From positions 5,022,001 through 5,086,000 of the forward strand of contig JAMPIT010000848.1 in NCBI GenBank assembly GCA_026261815.1: 64,000 nucleotides of DNA, read 5' to 3'. The position numbers and the translations under genes were made by a program. The notes beneath the pieces are model-generated. The model had not been told where the DNA came from. It saw nothing but the letters and a program-made list of their open reading frames with translations, and did not search any database. Origin of the DNA: Monarcha castaneiventris obscurior. Lineage: Eukaryota; Chordata; Aves; Passeriformes; Monarchidae. The stretch's first letter is position 1. The number at the start of each line of letters is the position of its first letter. Positions 12,114 to 24,943 of the stretch are shown piece after piece.

Positions 12114-15100
12114 AATAAGGCAAAGAGAGGACATTTCAGAGCCCTGGGTTGCAAATAAGTGGAGGTGGCCACAGGACCTGATTGCTACTGGAATATTGTG
12201 GTTTAAGAACTAACATATGAACACGTTTCTTCACTGCTCAAATTTAAGGTGATGCAGTGCAAGTATTTTAGCCCAAACTGCTCTAATCAGAAAAAAAAAT
12301 CCCACAAAAACCAGACCTCTTTCCCTGAACAAGAAAAACAACAGCACTAAAGCAATTTAGAACAGAAAACACACACCCCAGCAAACAGCACTGCTTGAAA
12401 AGAATTTGAGAGGTTTTGCTATAGAATAAAAATACCCCACCACTTCTTTTTTTTTTTTTTCATGTTCTGACACTGTACCTTTAATGATGTTTCCTTTGCT
12501 TAACACACCTGGAGCACAGACAATGCTCTGCCTTCCCCTCTCTCCATAACCAGCCCTTGATTATAAAACACCTTCAGTGTTTCACTGCCAAGGGACACCC
12601 CTGTGACAGACCAAAGGCCAGAAGAACAAGCAGATAATGATTGTGCCTTCAGCACACAGGAACATTCCTACAGCCTAGAGAGGACTTTAACAAGGTAATG
12701 TCACTTCTAGCACCAGCCACCACGGTCAGGTTTGGAGATTATATAAGCAAGAGCATCTTTCACACTGGGACAGGCAGGGACAAATAGGGACAGACAAACT
12801 ATTGCTCATATAAATTAATTAACCAAATCTGAAACCCCAGGAGTGCCGACACCAACCTGTGAGCCTCAATCCCATGGGTGCCAGTGGAAAATTCTCTATA
12901 AATGCCTGGTGGGTTGCAGCATAACACAGCAATATAATATGAAGCACCTGTTTGCACAGAGTCTGCTTCCAACTCTTTTACACTGAGCTATTTGCTTCTG
13001 TTTGAAAAGAAGTAAATATTTGCTCTGCTGTGCCAGCTGGATCAGGGGAAAGCTCTGAACTGCCTCTGCTAGACAGGAGAAGGCTGGCAGAAGGTGCCTA
13101 TCTGGAGTTCACATACACAACGTTAATTGGAAGCAACAACTACTGAAAACAGCTTCAGAACAGAAATGGGAACAACAAAAGTAGATATAAAATTCATTTT
13201 CACTCTGCAGATTTTATGTCAGGTACTGCAAATTTCATCTTTTAACTCTGTCGTTCCTGATTTCTTTAGAAGAGGGGAGAAAAACCACAGTCAGAAAAGC
13301 TGAGTTTTGACAAAGGAAATGGAAGTTTTGTAAGCGAAACTTGTATGAGTGCCTTGTCTGATTTTGAAGGAACAGATAATGTACATGCTGAGATGTGATG
13401 GGAATCAGTGTTTACAAGAAACGTAACTCTTATCACCTGAAACCCCTTCCATCACCACAGAGAAAATTATGGAATGAAAATTCAACACTTCACACCTGGA
13501 TTTTAATCTGTTGCTCCTATCAGACAACAACTCAAAAGACATTTGGGCAAACTTAGAGCAACGACTGCTTTGTCTGAGCTGCCATAAGACAGTTTTAATT
13601 CCATATGAAATAAAAAACCATCACAGTTCTAGACTTCCTTTCAGGCACAGTTTCTTTAGTGAAATGGGATTCTTTCTGTCCAGCAAAAAGGATCGTGTGG
13701 ATCTTTTTACAGAGGAAGGTGTTGTGAATGTAAACATAAACACCACAGCAAAGGGACCTATAGAACAGCAGGTGGAAAGATTTATTCCTGTAATAGGTTA
13801 AAAAATAATCCATGTGAAGGGGATAAAACCAACTGTGAAGAACCGGTTTTATACAAATACAGTAGTTCATCCATAACATTGCCTTTGGTGCAGTATTCCT
13901 TGTCTTAAATTCAGCATCCCACTCCTCTGCCTCAGTCCCTCCTCTGTTAAAACAGCCAACTTCATGCCAACAGTTTATCTTCTTATTAAAAATGTCATTA
14001 AATAAAGTTATCACTTGAAGGCTTTATCTTCAAGTGGTGGAGTTCCTCGATAGATAATCTAATCTTCCAGGCTCACCAAAGATTTTCGTCAAACTTTATT
14101 AATGGACAAATCAATTTCTGCTGGTTTGGATCTATTTGTAAGACCTACTTCCCTCCTGGTTTGTTTTTTTTTTTCTTTCTTCTCTAGTGAATGCTAGAAA
14201 ACATCTCCAAGTGCCACAGGGAAGAAATGATGGTGTTCAGTTCAGGCTTTCAGATTTTGTTATCTTGTGAGTTGTGGTCTCGCTTTAAACCCCCTTCTGA
14301 TGGTCTCTGCACCAAGACTTGAGTTTAATTATTTGAAGGATTATTGGCAGCTGAAATAAGGATTTGTGGATCTTGAGCAAAATATATTGTAATAACAACT
14401 GTCAGGCTGATTTGGACGCTCAGGCCTCTAAGTGTCCCCAGCAATACTGGAGTACTTTGATGCAGTCACAGCTATGGTCTGTACTTCAGTATTATTTCTG
14501 AAGTCATAAAATATTCCACTGCTTCACATTTTCAAAAAAACCCAGCCAAATTAAAAAAATAAATAAATAAAAGCCCAAAGCTTTTAAGCTTTTAGCTTAT
14601 GAAACTAAAAAACAAAAATAAGTTAAAAGGAGTTGAAAGCATTTCCTTCTCCTCACTGAGCTCAGTTGAATAACAAATAATTAAAAGGGTGGCTGAGTGT
14701 ATAAACCCCAACCCAGTCCCGTGGCCATGGCAATCAGCTGGATCACAAATCCAGAGCCTGGGGAGATCAGGGGCCTTTGCTTCTCCACCTGGGCAATGGG
14801 AAGTGCAAAGGGACCCCAGAACTCCCCAAAGGGGAACAAGAGCTCTGCTCTGGGTTTGTCACGTTCAGGTCCTGCCTTTAACAGGTGGCAGAAACGCCCA
14901 CGGACAGAAGAGGTGGCTAAAAATGACTTTTAGAAGTCCATTTTTAAGCTCAAACAATATGCAAATGCAACGTGCTTGTGCAGACAGACAGACAGACACA
15001 CCACTGCAAACCAGCTTCTGCACTCTCATGCTCCATCTGCTGGTTCTGCAACACGATTTAAGACATCAACTTTTATTTTGTCCCCCAGCTGTGCAAAACC

Positions 15101-16450
15101 CCTGCTCAGCTGGCTGAGTTGCCGAGTGTTAAACAAGAAGTCATGTTCGTCTCAACATCTCAGAGTCCACTGGGGAAAAATAAAAGGGTAAAATATTTAT
15201 GACAAAATGTAAACCAGCTAAACACGTAAGGAAGAAAACTGTTCCTAAATGTCTTGCAAATGCCTCAGGGTTAAAAGCCTTAGCACGGTAAAAATGTAGT
15301 GCTCTCTTCCATTTTGCCTCTGCCTGGCTTTTATGCTTTATGTTAAAGCATCCATGAAAGCCAATTAATGTGCATTTTATTCTTTGAAACGTTTAAAATT
15401 GGCCACTTTCAGCGTATAAACTCTCAGCATCTCTTATTATTTGAGTGCTTTTCAATGCAGACTTGTGTGTATTAAAAACACGTTTGAAAACGAAAGTCAT
15501 TTACGTTTCAGCTGCCTGTGGAAAAGCAACAAGAGAAACACAAGCAGGAAGCAACGTCTGTCCCAGGACAAAGATGGGATCGTGGCTATGCAAATCCTGA
15601 ATGGATGCTTTGCAAGGCTGGCTCCCTCACTGATTTCCTGGGATGAGTTATGGCACAGAGGAGGCAGAGCCACCTCCCTCTGGTCCTCCTCACTCCCAGT
15701 TCAATGGGTAGCACATGCACTGCAGGAACACACACACAGCATCCTCCTTCCCCAGTTTCCTCCCTCTGAACTGGGCTTTTCACACTCGGATAAAGCCACA
15801 GCTGGAAACGATCATCTCAGCGCACCCTCGGAACCAACAGAAGCAGTAATAACATGGTAATAAGGGAGGAGATTTTATGAAAGATGCCTCTTAACTGAAG
15901 ACTAAAAGACACCATGCAATTTAAATAAAATTGTTTTTAGCAGGGGACTGAGGGACAATGGAGGGAAAATGCTTGGCCTGTTTTTGCAAATGGTGGGGCA
16001 GGTTTTCAATGAGTGGAAAATGCTGACTCGGGCAAAGCTGTGCCAGGTTTGCATGAGCTAAGGACACAGCCCTGTGCAGTCACATTTTTAGGACCACACT
16101 GGAGAAACCCTTAAACTGAGAATGCTGAAATGAAGCTGCAGAAGCAAGTAGGGAAGAAGTTATTAACACATCAAATATCTGCTTATGTTGCTTCCCTCCC
16201 TGTACAATTTTGTTAAGTGAGCTGAAAAGAGGAAACACACAATTATCCAAAAGCACACAAGAAAACTCAAACATCGTGCTGTGCACAAAGCACCCAGGCT
16301 GGCTGGGTAACACAGCAGCTGAGGCAATCTTGGTTTGGGTTCTCTGGGCACCACTTGTGTCCAGTCCTGAATATCTGGAATCATTCACGTGGGCCTGTCC
16401 TGTCAGTGACCTCATCCAGAGCCTCCATGTGTGCCCTGCATATTTCAAAC
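12114..16450. other. Intron stretch without recognised elements
   Basis: Holds a T run near 12450-12462, an A/T run near 14160-14175, an AAATAAATAAATAAA tract near 14555-14570 and the (CAGA)n repeat. Open frames of 139-142 codons at 13595-14014 (minus), 14689-15117 (plus) and 15441-15860 (plus) show no domain I know and no codon-like pattern. Confidence 0.5.
14980..15000. repeat. (CAGA)n microsatellite, about 4.5 units
   Basis: The sequence reads CAGACAGACAGACAGACACA. It is short but perfect, and likely to vary in length between individuals. Confidence 0.9.
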
Positions 16451-17045
16451 GGAATCACAGCATTATTGAGGTCAGAAAAGACCTCCAAAGTTCATCAAGT
16501 CCAACCTGTGACCGATCCCCACCTTGTCACCCAGCCCAGAGCACAGAGCCACATCCAAGTGTTCCTTGGACACCTCCAGGGATGGGGACTGCACCACTCT
16601 TTGGTCAGCCACTTCCAATGTTTAACCATGCTTTCTGTGCAGGAATTCCTGCTGCTGTCCACCCTGAGCCTGCCCTGGCCCAGGCTGAGGCCGTTCCCTC
16701 TCCTCCTGTCCCTGTTCCCTGGGAGCAGAGCCCGACCCCCCCCGGCTGCCCCCTCCTGTCAGGGACTTGTGCAGAGCCACAAGGTCCCCCCTGAGCCTCC
16801 TTTTCTCCAGGCTGAGCCCCTTTCCCAGCTCCCTCAGCCGCTCCTGGGGCTCCAGCCCCTTCCCAGCCCCCTCAGGAATTCTCCAGCCCCTTTCCCAGCT
16901 CCCTCAGCCGCTCCTGGGGCTCCAGCCCCTTCCCAGCCCCCTCAGGAATTCTCCAGCCCCTTTCCCAGCTCCCTCAGCCACTCCTGGGGCTCCTTCTCCA
17001 GCTCTGTTCCCTTCTCTGGACACGCTCAAGCACCTCAAGCTGTAG
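16451..17045 (-). mobile_element. CR1 LINE 3' region, longest copy in the window, with internal tandem expansion
   Basis: In reverse orientation it begins AATCACAGCATTATTGAGGT and continues CTCCAAAGTTCATCAAGTCC. It then follows the CR1 3' coding end and UTR (GTTCCCTGGGAGCAGAGCCC, GTCCCCCCTGAGCCTCCTTT, GACACGCTC). At about 595 bp it is the most complete piece here. It belongs to a different CR1 subfamily from the copies at 4350 or 56407. It gives rise to long but meaningless open frames on the plus strand. A 70-bp unit is repeated inside it. Confidence 0.9.
16817..16993 (+). repeat. 70-bp tandem repeat, about 2.5 copies, inside CR1
   Basis: A unit starting CCCCTTTCCCAGCTCCCTCA begins at 16817, 16887 and 16957, an exact 70-bp period. 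The first two copies match by eye, and the third stops matching after CTCCTGGGGCTCC near 16993. The unit is C-rich on the plus strand. The near identity points to a recent slippage or unequal-exchange event inside the CR1 element. Confidence 0.92.
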
Positions 17046-18884
17046 AAATACACCCCTGAAAAACTGCAGCACAAACCCAGCTGTTTGTGCTCCCTCCAAG
17101 TTTGATTCAAGCCCACTTTTCCCTCAGAAGAGAGGTGTGCACACAGCAGGTGTTCAGCTGCCTCACATCTCTAACACCACAGAGTCAAGCAGTGCTTGAG
17201 GATTTTTCTGAGTCCAACAAAACAGAACGGGGTTTTGTTGGTGTTGTTTTAGGCTTTTTGTTTTGTTTTCTCCTCTCTCCTTTTCTATTTTTGCCTCTCC
17301 AGATTAAGAATAGCTGTTGGGAGGAAGCCTGGACAGAGCTCAGGAGACAAGAAACATCAAAAAGAACAGTGTCCTAAATTCAGCTGGTGTGAAAGCAAGA
17401 GCTGGGAAGGTTCACTTCTTTTGGGAGAAGTTGTGAAATCCCACCATTAGTGAGAACAGTTCTTGGCATAAGAGCCTTATGCCTGTATGGAAGCTGTCAT
17501 CTTCCTGACCAGCCTGCCCGCTCCAAAAATAATGCTAAATTCAAACCACATTCTGGAAAAGTATTAAATTAAACAGCAACAGCACCAGGCAGAAACAGTG
17601 TGATGTGGAAATTAATAACTAGACTTCCTCCTAATAAATAAAAATAAAAATAAAACATTTCTGGATAACAAACTGCCTTTGCAGATAAAAAAGTAAATCC
17701 CTAGAATTTAAATCCATCATGAGCAAAATCCCTCTGGAAAAAAAAATCCAGACCAAAGCACTATTATGGCTGGCTTTATATTCAGAACTGTATTTATGCA
17801 GACTAAGATAAGGGCAATCAATCCCCAGGCCTCAGGACAAAAAGCTGATCTTCTGCAAGGATCAGGATAAAGAAAATTCCTCACCATATGTCCCATGGTT
17901 AAAGGCAATAGGGGATGTGCTTTGAGAGACTCAGGAAGGTTCAGGGATTGGTCAGTGCTGGAAACAAATATCAGATTTATGGCACACTGGTGAGCTCCAG
18001 CAGTAAATCCCAGCCTGGCCTCTGCATGTTGCTGCTTTCCCACACACGGAATTTAGTGCCTGAACTTCGGATGGATCGCAGCCTCGTGCCAGACCAAGGA
18101 TCCTGTCAGCTCCAACCATTTGGCTTTTCAGGAGTCCTGTATTCCCTCAGCCACTCAAAATGCACCAAAACACTCTGCTCCCCTTTATCACATCATCTCC
18201 CAGATTCTTTCTGTCCCATACAGGTTGTCAGTGTTGTTATGTCTCAGATTACAGAGCTGCTGCTTCTTTCAGTTCTTTCCCAGTAAATAATTCACAGATC
18301 CAATCTATCCTCTATTCTGTGAAAGGTGTCTTTCCAGGGCAACCACGTTTCTACAGCCAACACCTCCATAACTTGATCCTGATGGTTCCTCAAGGAACAA
18401 CCTTTTGCCTGGGACACCCCTGTGTGTGAAACCAGCTGTGACTTGAAGAGAAACCAGAAAGACATTTTTCATCAAGAAATGCATCACCTTTTCTTTTTTT
18501 CCCATGTTTTTCACTTGTTACTTAAAGGGTAGATGTTGTCTTTCTACTCTGACAAAAAGTGAGTAGGGGGAAGGAATAAAGCAGAAACCAAGATCTATTT
18601 ATCTATTGAATCAATTTTGCAGGGAAAAATCATCATCTTGCATGCAAAGGGACTTAATCCGTTACTCTTTCAGCAGTGCTACCAGGCTGTTTCCAAGCAC
18701 AAACTGGGGATCAAGGATCAAAATGAAGGAATATTGTATTTCTGTAATTCTAATCCCTCTGGCTCACATGCCAAAGGCTGTTTGAGGTGTGATGAAAACA
18801 GCTTCAATCATCAAGGTAAGGAATATTCCTGGGATGGGTACTAGTCTCACAGGCTTTGGGGGATCCACAGACCCAAACCCAGAC

Positions 18885-19052
18885 CCGAGGATGAGCCATT
18901 CCCGAGGCTGCCAGAGCTCCAGGAGCGTTTGGGCAGCGCTGCCAGGGATGCCCAGGGTGGGGTTGTTGGGGTGTGTGTGCAGGGCTGGGAGCTGGGCTGG
19001 ATGATCCTTGTGGGTCCCTTCCAGCTCAGGATATTCTAGAACTCTATGATAA
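18885..19052 (+). mobile_element. CR1 3' end
   Basis: Forward CR1 text includes GAGCTCCAGGAGCGTTTGGG, GCTGGATGATCCTTGTGGGT and CCCTTCCAGCTCAGGATATT, ending near CTAGAACTCTATGATAAA. This is the 3' end of a subfamily different from the GGTTGGAAGGGACC type. It is 5'-truncated, and the left edge is approximate. Confidence 0.88.
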
Positions 19053-19996
19053 AGTTTTCCTTTACTTGCTAAAAAAGCCTCTATTTTCCCCACCGTCTCC
19101 ATTTAAAGTTACAGGACACTGGAGCCAAGATTAATTTAATATTAACAGGGGAAATGAACATGTCTTTCATCACAAGGCTTAGAGTAGCTCCAAGTTAAAT
19201 TAGTCTGTGAATCAGTGATTTCAGTAATACCAAAAACTTAGTTGTACAGAACACTCTTTCAAATCGCTTGATATGCCTTTTGTGCAGTGCTTTGAATCAT
19301 GTATCTGAGTTTTAATTTTTTTTTTTTATTATAAGCTTGAGAAAAAAAAAAGAAGGCAGTAGTGTAGCAACCTTGAATCTTATTTTTCAACATTAATGTG
19401 TGATAGTTTCCTATTTAATGGGAGGTATCACCTTAAAATTAAACCAGAAAGAAGTGGTTCTGAACTCATACTAACTCAGTGCACATACTTGGGGCTGTTC
19501 AGTTCATACATTTCATAACAGTGTACAAATACCTCCTTTTCTAACACCTGTAATAGAGCAAAAGACAGAAATATTTCTATCAATTTGGAACCCTTCTCTT
19601 AAAACAACAAAAAATGGCAAAAGCTGCTTATTACTGGTAAACTTCACTAGATTTCATGGCAACAAAGTACCTGTTAACAACCAGAGGAAATAGTTTTCCA
19701 GCTACTTGGTAACACCATATTGAACTCGGAATGTTCAGATCATTTGCATTTGTATCAGCCACTTTATCCGGACTATTTTTAAAAGGAATATTGAATTCAG
19801 CCCCATCATTCAAGACTAACTTTTATTTCCCTAGGCCTACACCAAAAATTGAGTATTGATCTTGACAACTGCTCCTTTTTGCAGGAGCTAAATCACCCTG
19901 TGCTGATTAGGGCAGCCTCCAGCAGCTAATCCGAAGGGAAGGGCTGCGTGTGAGCCATGGGAATTTTTCATACAAGGACAAACTTCCTATCATCAC

Positions 19997-20373
19997 TGTC
20001 GCTGTTCTCACCACGGCCGAGTAGAGAAACGACACAAAGACCAGGCCCAGGGTCAAGTGGCAGCAGCAGCCGTTTAATGAATTCTCTGAAAATTCATTTA
20101 TAAATTTATATGTTAGTTCACAAAGTGTATTAAGTGGCATAAGGTGATTGGTTTCACCATCCACCCCGAGGGGATTGGTCAAGTTCTAAGACACCCATCT
20201 CTGAATGTTTTTGTGGTCAGAACCATAACAATTCTGCCAGACAACCCGCAGGTGCAAGAAGTTTACAGTACTGTAACTTTGGTCAAAGTAATCAGCATGG
20301 GAAAGACAGAACTCTCACAAAATACTGCAAAGAGCTGAAGAAATTCTCTGCTGAGGCTTTTTCAGTATCCATA
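19997..20373 (-). mobile_element. Solo LTR of an endogenous retrovirus, with 6-bp target-site duplication
   Basis: A 377-bp block is flanked by a perfect 6-bp direct repeat, CATCAC, at 19991-19996 and 20374-20379. Read on the minus strand it starts TATGGATACTGAAAAAGCC and ends in CGACA. An ATTAAA polyadenylation-type signal lies at 20078-20073, about 76 bp before the 3' end, with a TATA-like AT tract (20097-20112) upstream. A 6-bp duplication is typical of class II (ERVK-like) elements. No gag, pol or env remnant adjoins it, so it is a solo LTR. It is clearly related to the LTR at 24944-25309 in layout and 5' sequence, but diverged from it. It lies in sense with PTPRT. Confidence 0.85.
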
Positions 20374-20552
20374 CATCACCAGCCTGTTCCATGAGGAATC
20401 ACTGCCACGTGTTTTCTAGGAGGAGATGATGGGGTTGCTCAGGACTTTTCCTCCCCTCCCTTTCCTTACCAAACGATTCTCCTGCTTCCAAGCCACCAGG
20501 CCATAAAACCATCCCCATTTTACAAGTCACCTGTTGTCATCACCCAAAAAGG

Positions 20553-20895
20553 CAGAGAATTACAAAGCCATCGAGGCTGGAAAAGCCCTCTGACATCAGG
20601 GTCCAACCATTAACCCAACACCACCCTGTTCACCACTAAACCACATCCACGCTCCTTGTGAACACTTCCAGGGATGGATGGCTGCCCTGGGCATTACCCA
20701 ATGCTTGGCAACCCTTTCAGTAAGGAATTTTTTTCCTAATATCCAATTTAAACCTCCCCTAAGGCCCTTTCCTCACCTTCTGCCACTTGTTCCCTGGGAG
20801 CAGAGCCTGATCCCCACTTGGCCACAATCTCTTTTCAGGGAGATTTAGAGAGAGATAAGGTGCCCCCAGGGCTCATTTTCTTTAGTCTCAACAGC
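20553..20895 (-). mobile_element. CR1 LINE 3' fragment, diverged
   Basis: The reverse text starts AGAGAATTACAAAGCCATCG and runs through CTTCCAGGGATGGATGGCTG, TTCCTAATATCCAATTTAAA and TTCCCTGGGAGCAGAGCCTG to a diverged TCATTTTCTTTAGTCTCAAC. It lies about 180 bp right of the LTR at 19997-20373. Many mismatches suggest an old copy. Confidence 0.85.
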
Positions 20896-23800
20896 TAATG
20901 AAGATCAGCCAATGTTCTAATGAAGCTAACAGGACCTAATGTTCAAGGCAGCCTTTCCAGGCAGTATTTTAATCAGGAATAAGTACTGATCATAAAGAAA
21001 GTCTTTTCTCTGTCCCTTCATTAATATTCATTCAAATATTACTCTTTGGCCTTTTTTTTTCATTTGAGTTTGCCCCACTAGAAGGCAAGCAGTTTTCAGA
21101 TGAGATTTGCTGCATGATGATGACCTCAAATGCAAACTTCTCCCTTTCTTCCACCCACCAGGGCTAAAAACAACTTTTCCCCTACTCTGCCTTTCTTTGG
21201 AAACTGAAGAAAGAAGGAAAAAAAAAAGCAGGGGAATAGTCAATAAGCACAAAGAAAATAAGCCTCAAGCTTCCCAAAGCACACTTGTGAACAAAGGCCA
21301 TGGAACAAGGATTTTAAAGAGCTCTGTTTATCTATAGAGGATGGCTAAAATGCCCCACACTTAGAGAACCAGTGCTGAATACCAGGCACTATTGGGAACT
21401 GTGTTCAAACACTTTATTCTAATCCTGTTATCTCCTCAACCTATTATTTTGGGGATAAAAACTAATATTTTCTATCTATCTTTCTTTTAACCTACCTTCA
21501 ACCCCGTGTCTGGTCTTAACCTTAAGCAGTCTCTCTCTTCCCCATTCCCTGCTGAGCAACTCTTCCCTCTGACTGACACTTTTCTGGGTTATGCCTCAAG
21601 GTCATTTAATTTTTTCCTGTCCCAAGTTACGACCTTTCACACTGTGAAAAAAACGAACTCAAATCCAAAACTCAGAACTCACAACAAACAAACTAACAAA
21701 TCGTTTGTGCAGGGCTTGCCATACTTCTGGCAGTTGGCTTTTCCTTGAGGGAGCTAGGCTGGGATTTAACTTCCAGTATTATTTCTACAGACCAAATATT
21801 AATCAAGCCTTACAATGCTGTCCTGTAGAACACCAAAAGCATCACCAGTGGGGTAAAAGATGCCTGGGCACATACTGCTAATAGAAACTTAGGTATTATC
21901 CAGCTTAATAAAACTTCTTTATGCTCATTTAGAACAGGACCTTCCTTAATTACCTTACGGGTTTTATCTAATTAAAAAAAAACCTTTCAAGCCCATGTAA
22001 ACAACTTCCATTCAGTCTGATCAAAATCTGAAACTAATGAATGATTTTGCTAAGAGCTGTCAGGATGCCTAAGCTCATCCTGGACCATCTTGGCTGTGCT
22101 TCTGCTCTGATGCAAAGCCGACAGTCAAGAAACACACAGCACACAAGGGCAACTTTGTAAATGAGCTTCTGTTGCTTGATTTGAAGTGGAAGAGCAGCGT
22201 GGTCCTTCCCAAATCTTTTCATTTTTATCTCTAAATAAGAGTCGTGGTACAATCTGTTCTTAAATTGAAGGCCAGCAGTTACTCAGCCTCTCCAGAACAA
22301 AAAATATACAATCTCTATGTGAAAAGAGCCTAGAAGAATATTCAGCACAAGGGATATTGACTTCCCTCACTTGGAAGGTTACAGCCACCTCCTGTTTATT
22401 GTTACACTGATTTCTAGCAATTTAAATAAGTAAATACTTCTCCAGCACAGGTGATACTGTCTACTCTTACTCCTGGCAGTCAATTTTGTTACCTTTATTT
22501 GTGGGCTTAATAAACACAGCACAACTCTAAACAGTGCAGTAAAACTGGGCAGCTCCAATCACCTACTGATTGCATACGAATGTGTAGGAGTTTGGTCCTT
22601 CCTTCTTGCTCAGAAAAAGTAAAGGCAAATAATAAAACAACCAAAAAATTCCCATGAAAAGAAGCAGCATCGCTCATCCCTCAACTAGTTTAAAACCCCT
22701 CAATTTTCCCTGATGTCATTCATTAGGTACTCTCAGGAAAATCAAGGCAGCAGAGCTGTTTTCTCAGTTCAGCACATTTTTGAAAATCTTCACCGTGAAA
22801 GTTTTGTGTAATTACCCTCAAAATGGTGTTTTGAAGGAGTTCCACGACGTATGGAAATTGGAATAATGAGTTGCATTTTCTTGTCTATCATTTCAGTTGG
22901 CATTTGGTGAAATTGTACATCTTTAGCTATTAAGTCTCTCCCTTCCTCCTGGTCCACGCTTAGATCAAGATCATTACAATTTCTCCCAGCCAGTGCCCTA
23001 AACAAAACATAAATGCCATCACCATCAATCTCAACAAGGCCTCTATGACAGCTAACATTAACAGAATGACCTTCTCCAGTTAGATTTTCATTAGCAAAAC
23101 AGGATGGAAAACAGAAAGTGCCTCAGCTTTGCCAATTTGAACAAATTATCCACGTCATCCTTCTCCATGTCAGTCGATACCTGAGCTGGGCAGGACACTC
23201 AGCAATTTGGGGCACAGGACAAGACAATACTAAGCACAAAGCAAGTTTTTTTTTTTTTTATTTTAACCCCTGAATGAAACCAGCATTGTGTGCAGGTAAG
23301 GCAGAGAAATCTGCAGGTTTGGCTGCAGCAGAGAGTGTGACTGCAAAGTGACAACACATCCACTCCAGACCAAATCTGAGCAGGTCACATCTCCATTTGC
23401 AAATTCACAGTCCCAGGCCAGGCCTGCAGTGACTCCTGATGATGTCAGAGAATCTGACCACACTAGGGAAGCAGAAGAAAGCCAGAAGGTGAGCAGCAGA
23501 ACCTGTGCCAACTTCCCAAAGAGGCCAGGACATCACCCACATCACCTCCATGCTTTCCACACAGCTGCAGCAAAGCCTCTAAACATCTGGGTTCTCCCCT
23601 AGGACAGGTGCTGAACAAAGCAAACAGGGCCTCGTGCTCAGATTTATTTATTTTAAACCAAACCTTCTCAAAGGGGCACTAAATGTTCACTAATTTACAA
23701 CCTGCATAATAAAGGATGTGCCACCCACAGCACAGTCAGCCTGCCAGGCTTCCCCCCTTGGAAGAGAAAGAGGATGTGGCTGGAAATGTTCCTGCTATGA

Positions 23801-24562
23801 AGTGGATGAGGAACACTAATATTGCACTGCTCAGTCCCATCCCAGGATGATTTTGGCTGTTCTGGATGCCTTCTTCCAACTTCAGATTTGCTATTTGATC
23901 AGGAAGAGTAACAGGAAGCAGAATGTTCTTGTAAGTTTTTCACTACTTAAATCCACCTGTTGTAAACCACTAATTTGTGGGGAGGGAAAGAAGGCTGTGT
24001 CAACAGGAGAGCAGCCTTTTAGTCCCTGTTCTTTGTTCACACCATGGTGAGGACCTTGCAAAAATTACAGAAATGCGAGAGAATTAAGTTTTGTGGTGGA
24101 AAAAAACTGGGAGGCAGAAAAGTGCTTTGCTCATCCCCTTGCCAGGCACAGGGCTTGATTTCCCTTAATGGCTAATGATTAATGTATGACAACAGGATGA
24201 ATAGCCAATATATCTGAAACATGAGCAACACCATCCGTCAGTTTTTCACGGCAAGTCCAATATGGCTTAGAAAGAAAGACAGACTACTTCTGCCCCTGGA
24301 TCAAAACGGATCCATTCCAATATGAAAGAGAAAAAGAAGCTGCTGCACAGTGTTTGAACACAGCCCTTTGTCAGAAATGAGGACGGGAATCGGTTCCATC
24401 AAATGGAACACAAAAACGTATTTCAAAAATTAAATGCTTCCAGCTTCACCACAGGACACTCAAACTGATATCAGTGTCAATTTGTTAATAACCACTGCAG
24501 ATCCGCTATCCAAGAAGAACATAAATTTTGATATGCACTTAGATGCAGGAATATGGGATCCC
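20896..24562. other. Intron stretch without recognised elements
   Basis: AT-rich, with a T run at about 23248-23260. No exon-like frame with splice signals and no further CR1 piece was seen between the diverged CR1 at 20553 and the LTR-like block at 24563. Confidence 0.5.
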
Positions 24563-24884
24563 TGAACAATGAATCAATTTGATTACGCAGGAATCCATTT
24601 ATTGTTTACATTTCTCCATTCTTATGCATTTTTGTAAGTGTCATTGACCCAATTGGACCCTCAGCATTGTCCCCGTGCCCTGCATGCACCCGTCAGGGGA
24701 CCTGATTGGTTCTAGTCCAGGGTGGTTCAGTCCCTCTTTATCTGCTTTCTTGCTGCCTTGTTATTCTTTCTTCCAACGTCTTCTTTCCCAATTTAGCACT
24801 TCTTACATTCCTCAGGCCCTGATAGGGGTAACTGCACAGAACTTGGCTGGGGCCCCTCTGCCAGGATTCTCATGCCTTGCAACA
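24563..24884 (-). mobile_element. LTR-like block, boundaries uncertain
   Basis: Read on the minus strand, this block has an ordered set of LTR-type signals. A CCAAT-containing segment (near 24710-24700) is followed by a TATA-like TGCATAA, then AATAAA (24603-24598) about 35-40 bp before a possible CA end. Putative TG...CA ends at 24884 and 24563 give 322 bp. I found no target-site duplication, so the ends are guesses. It lies 59 bp from the better supported LTR at 24944. An ordinary AT-rich intron segment is the alternative. Confidence 0.35.
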
Positions 24885-24943
24885 CTTAGAGGTGAAAATT
24901 TTATCACAGTCTGGTCTTAAGAACAATTTTCCTACTGGAGGAC

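Noticed and set aside
16355..17059. Longest plus-strand open frame (234 codons), Pro/Ser/Leu-rich.
   Set aside because: It lies antisense across the CR1 at 16451-17045 and its repeats come from the 70-bp tandem unit. It has no domain and no splice or promoter context.
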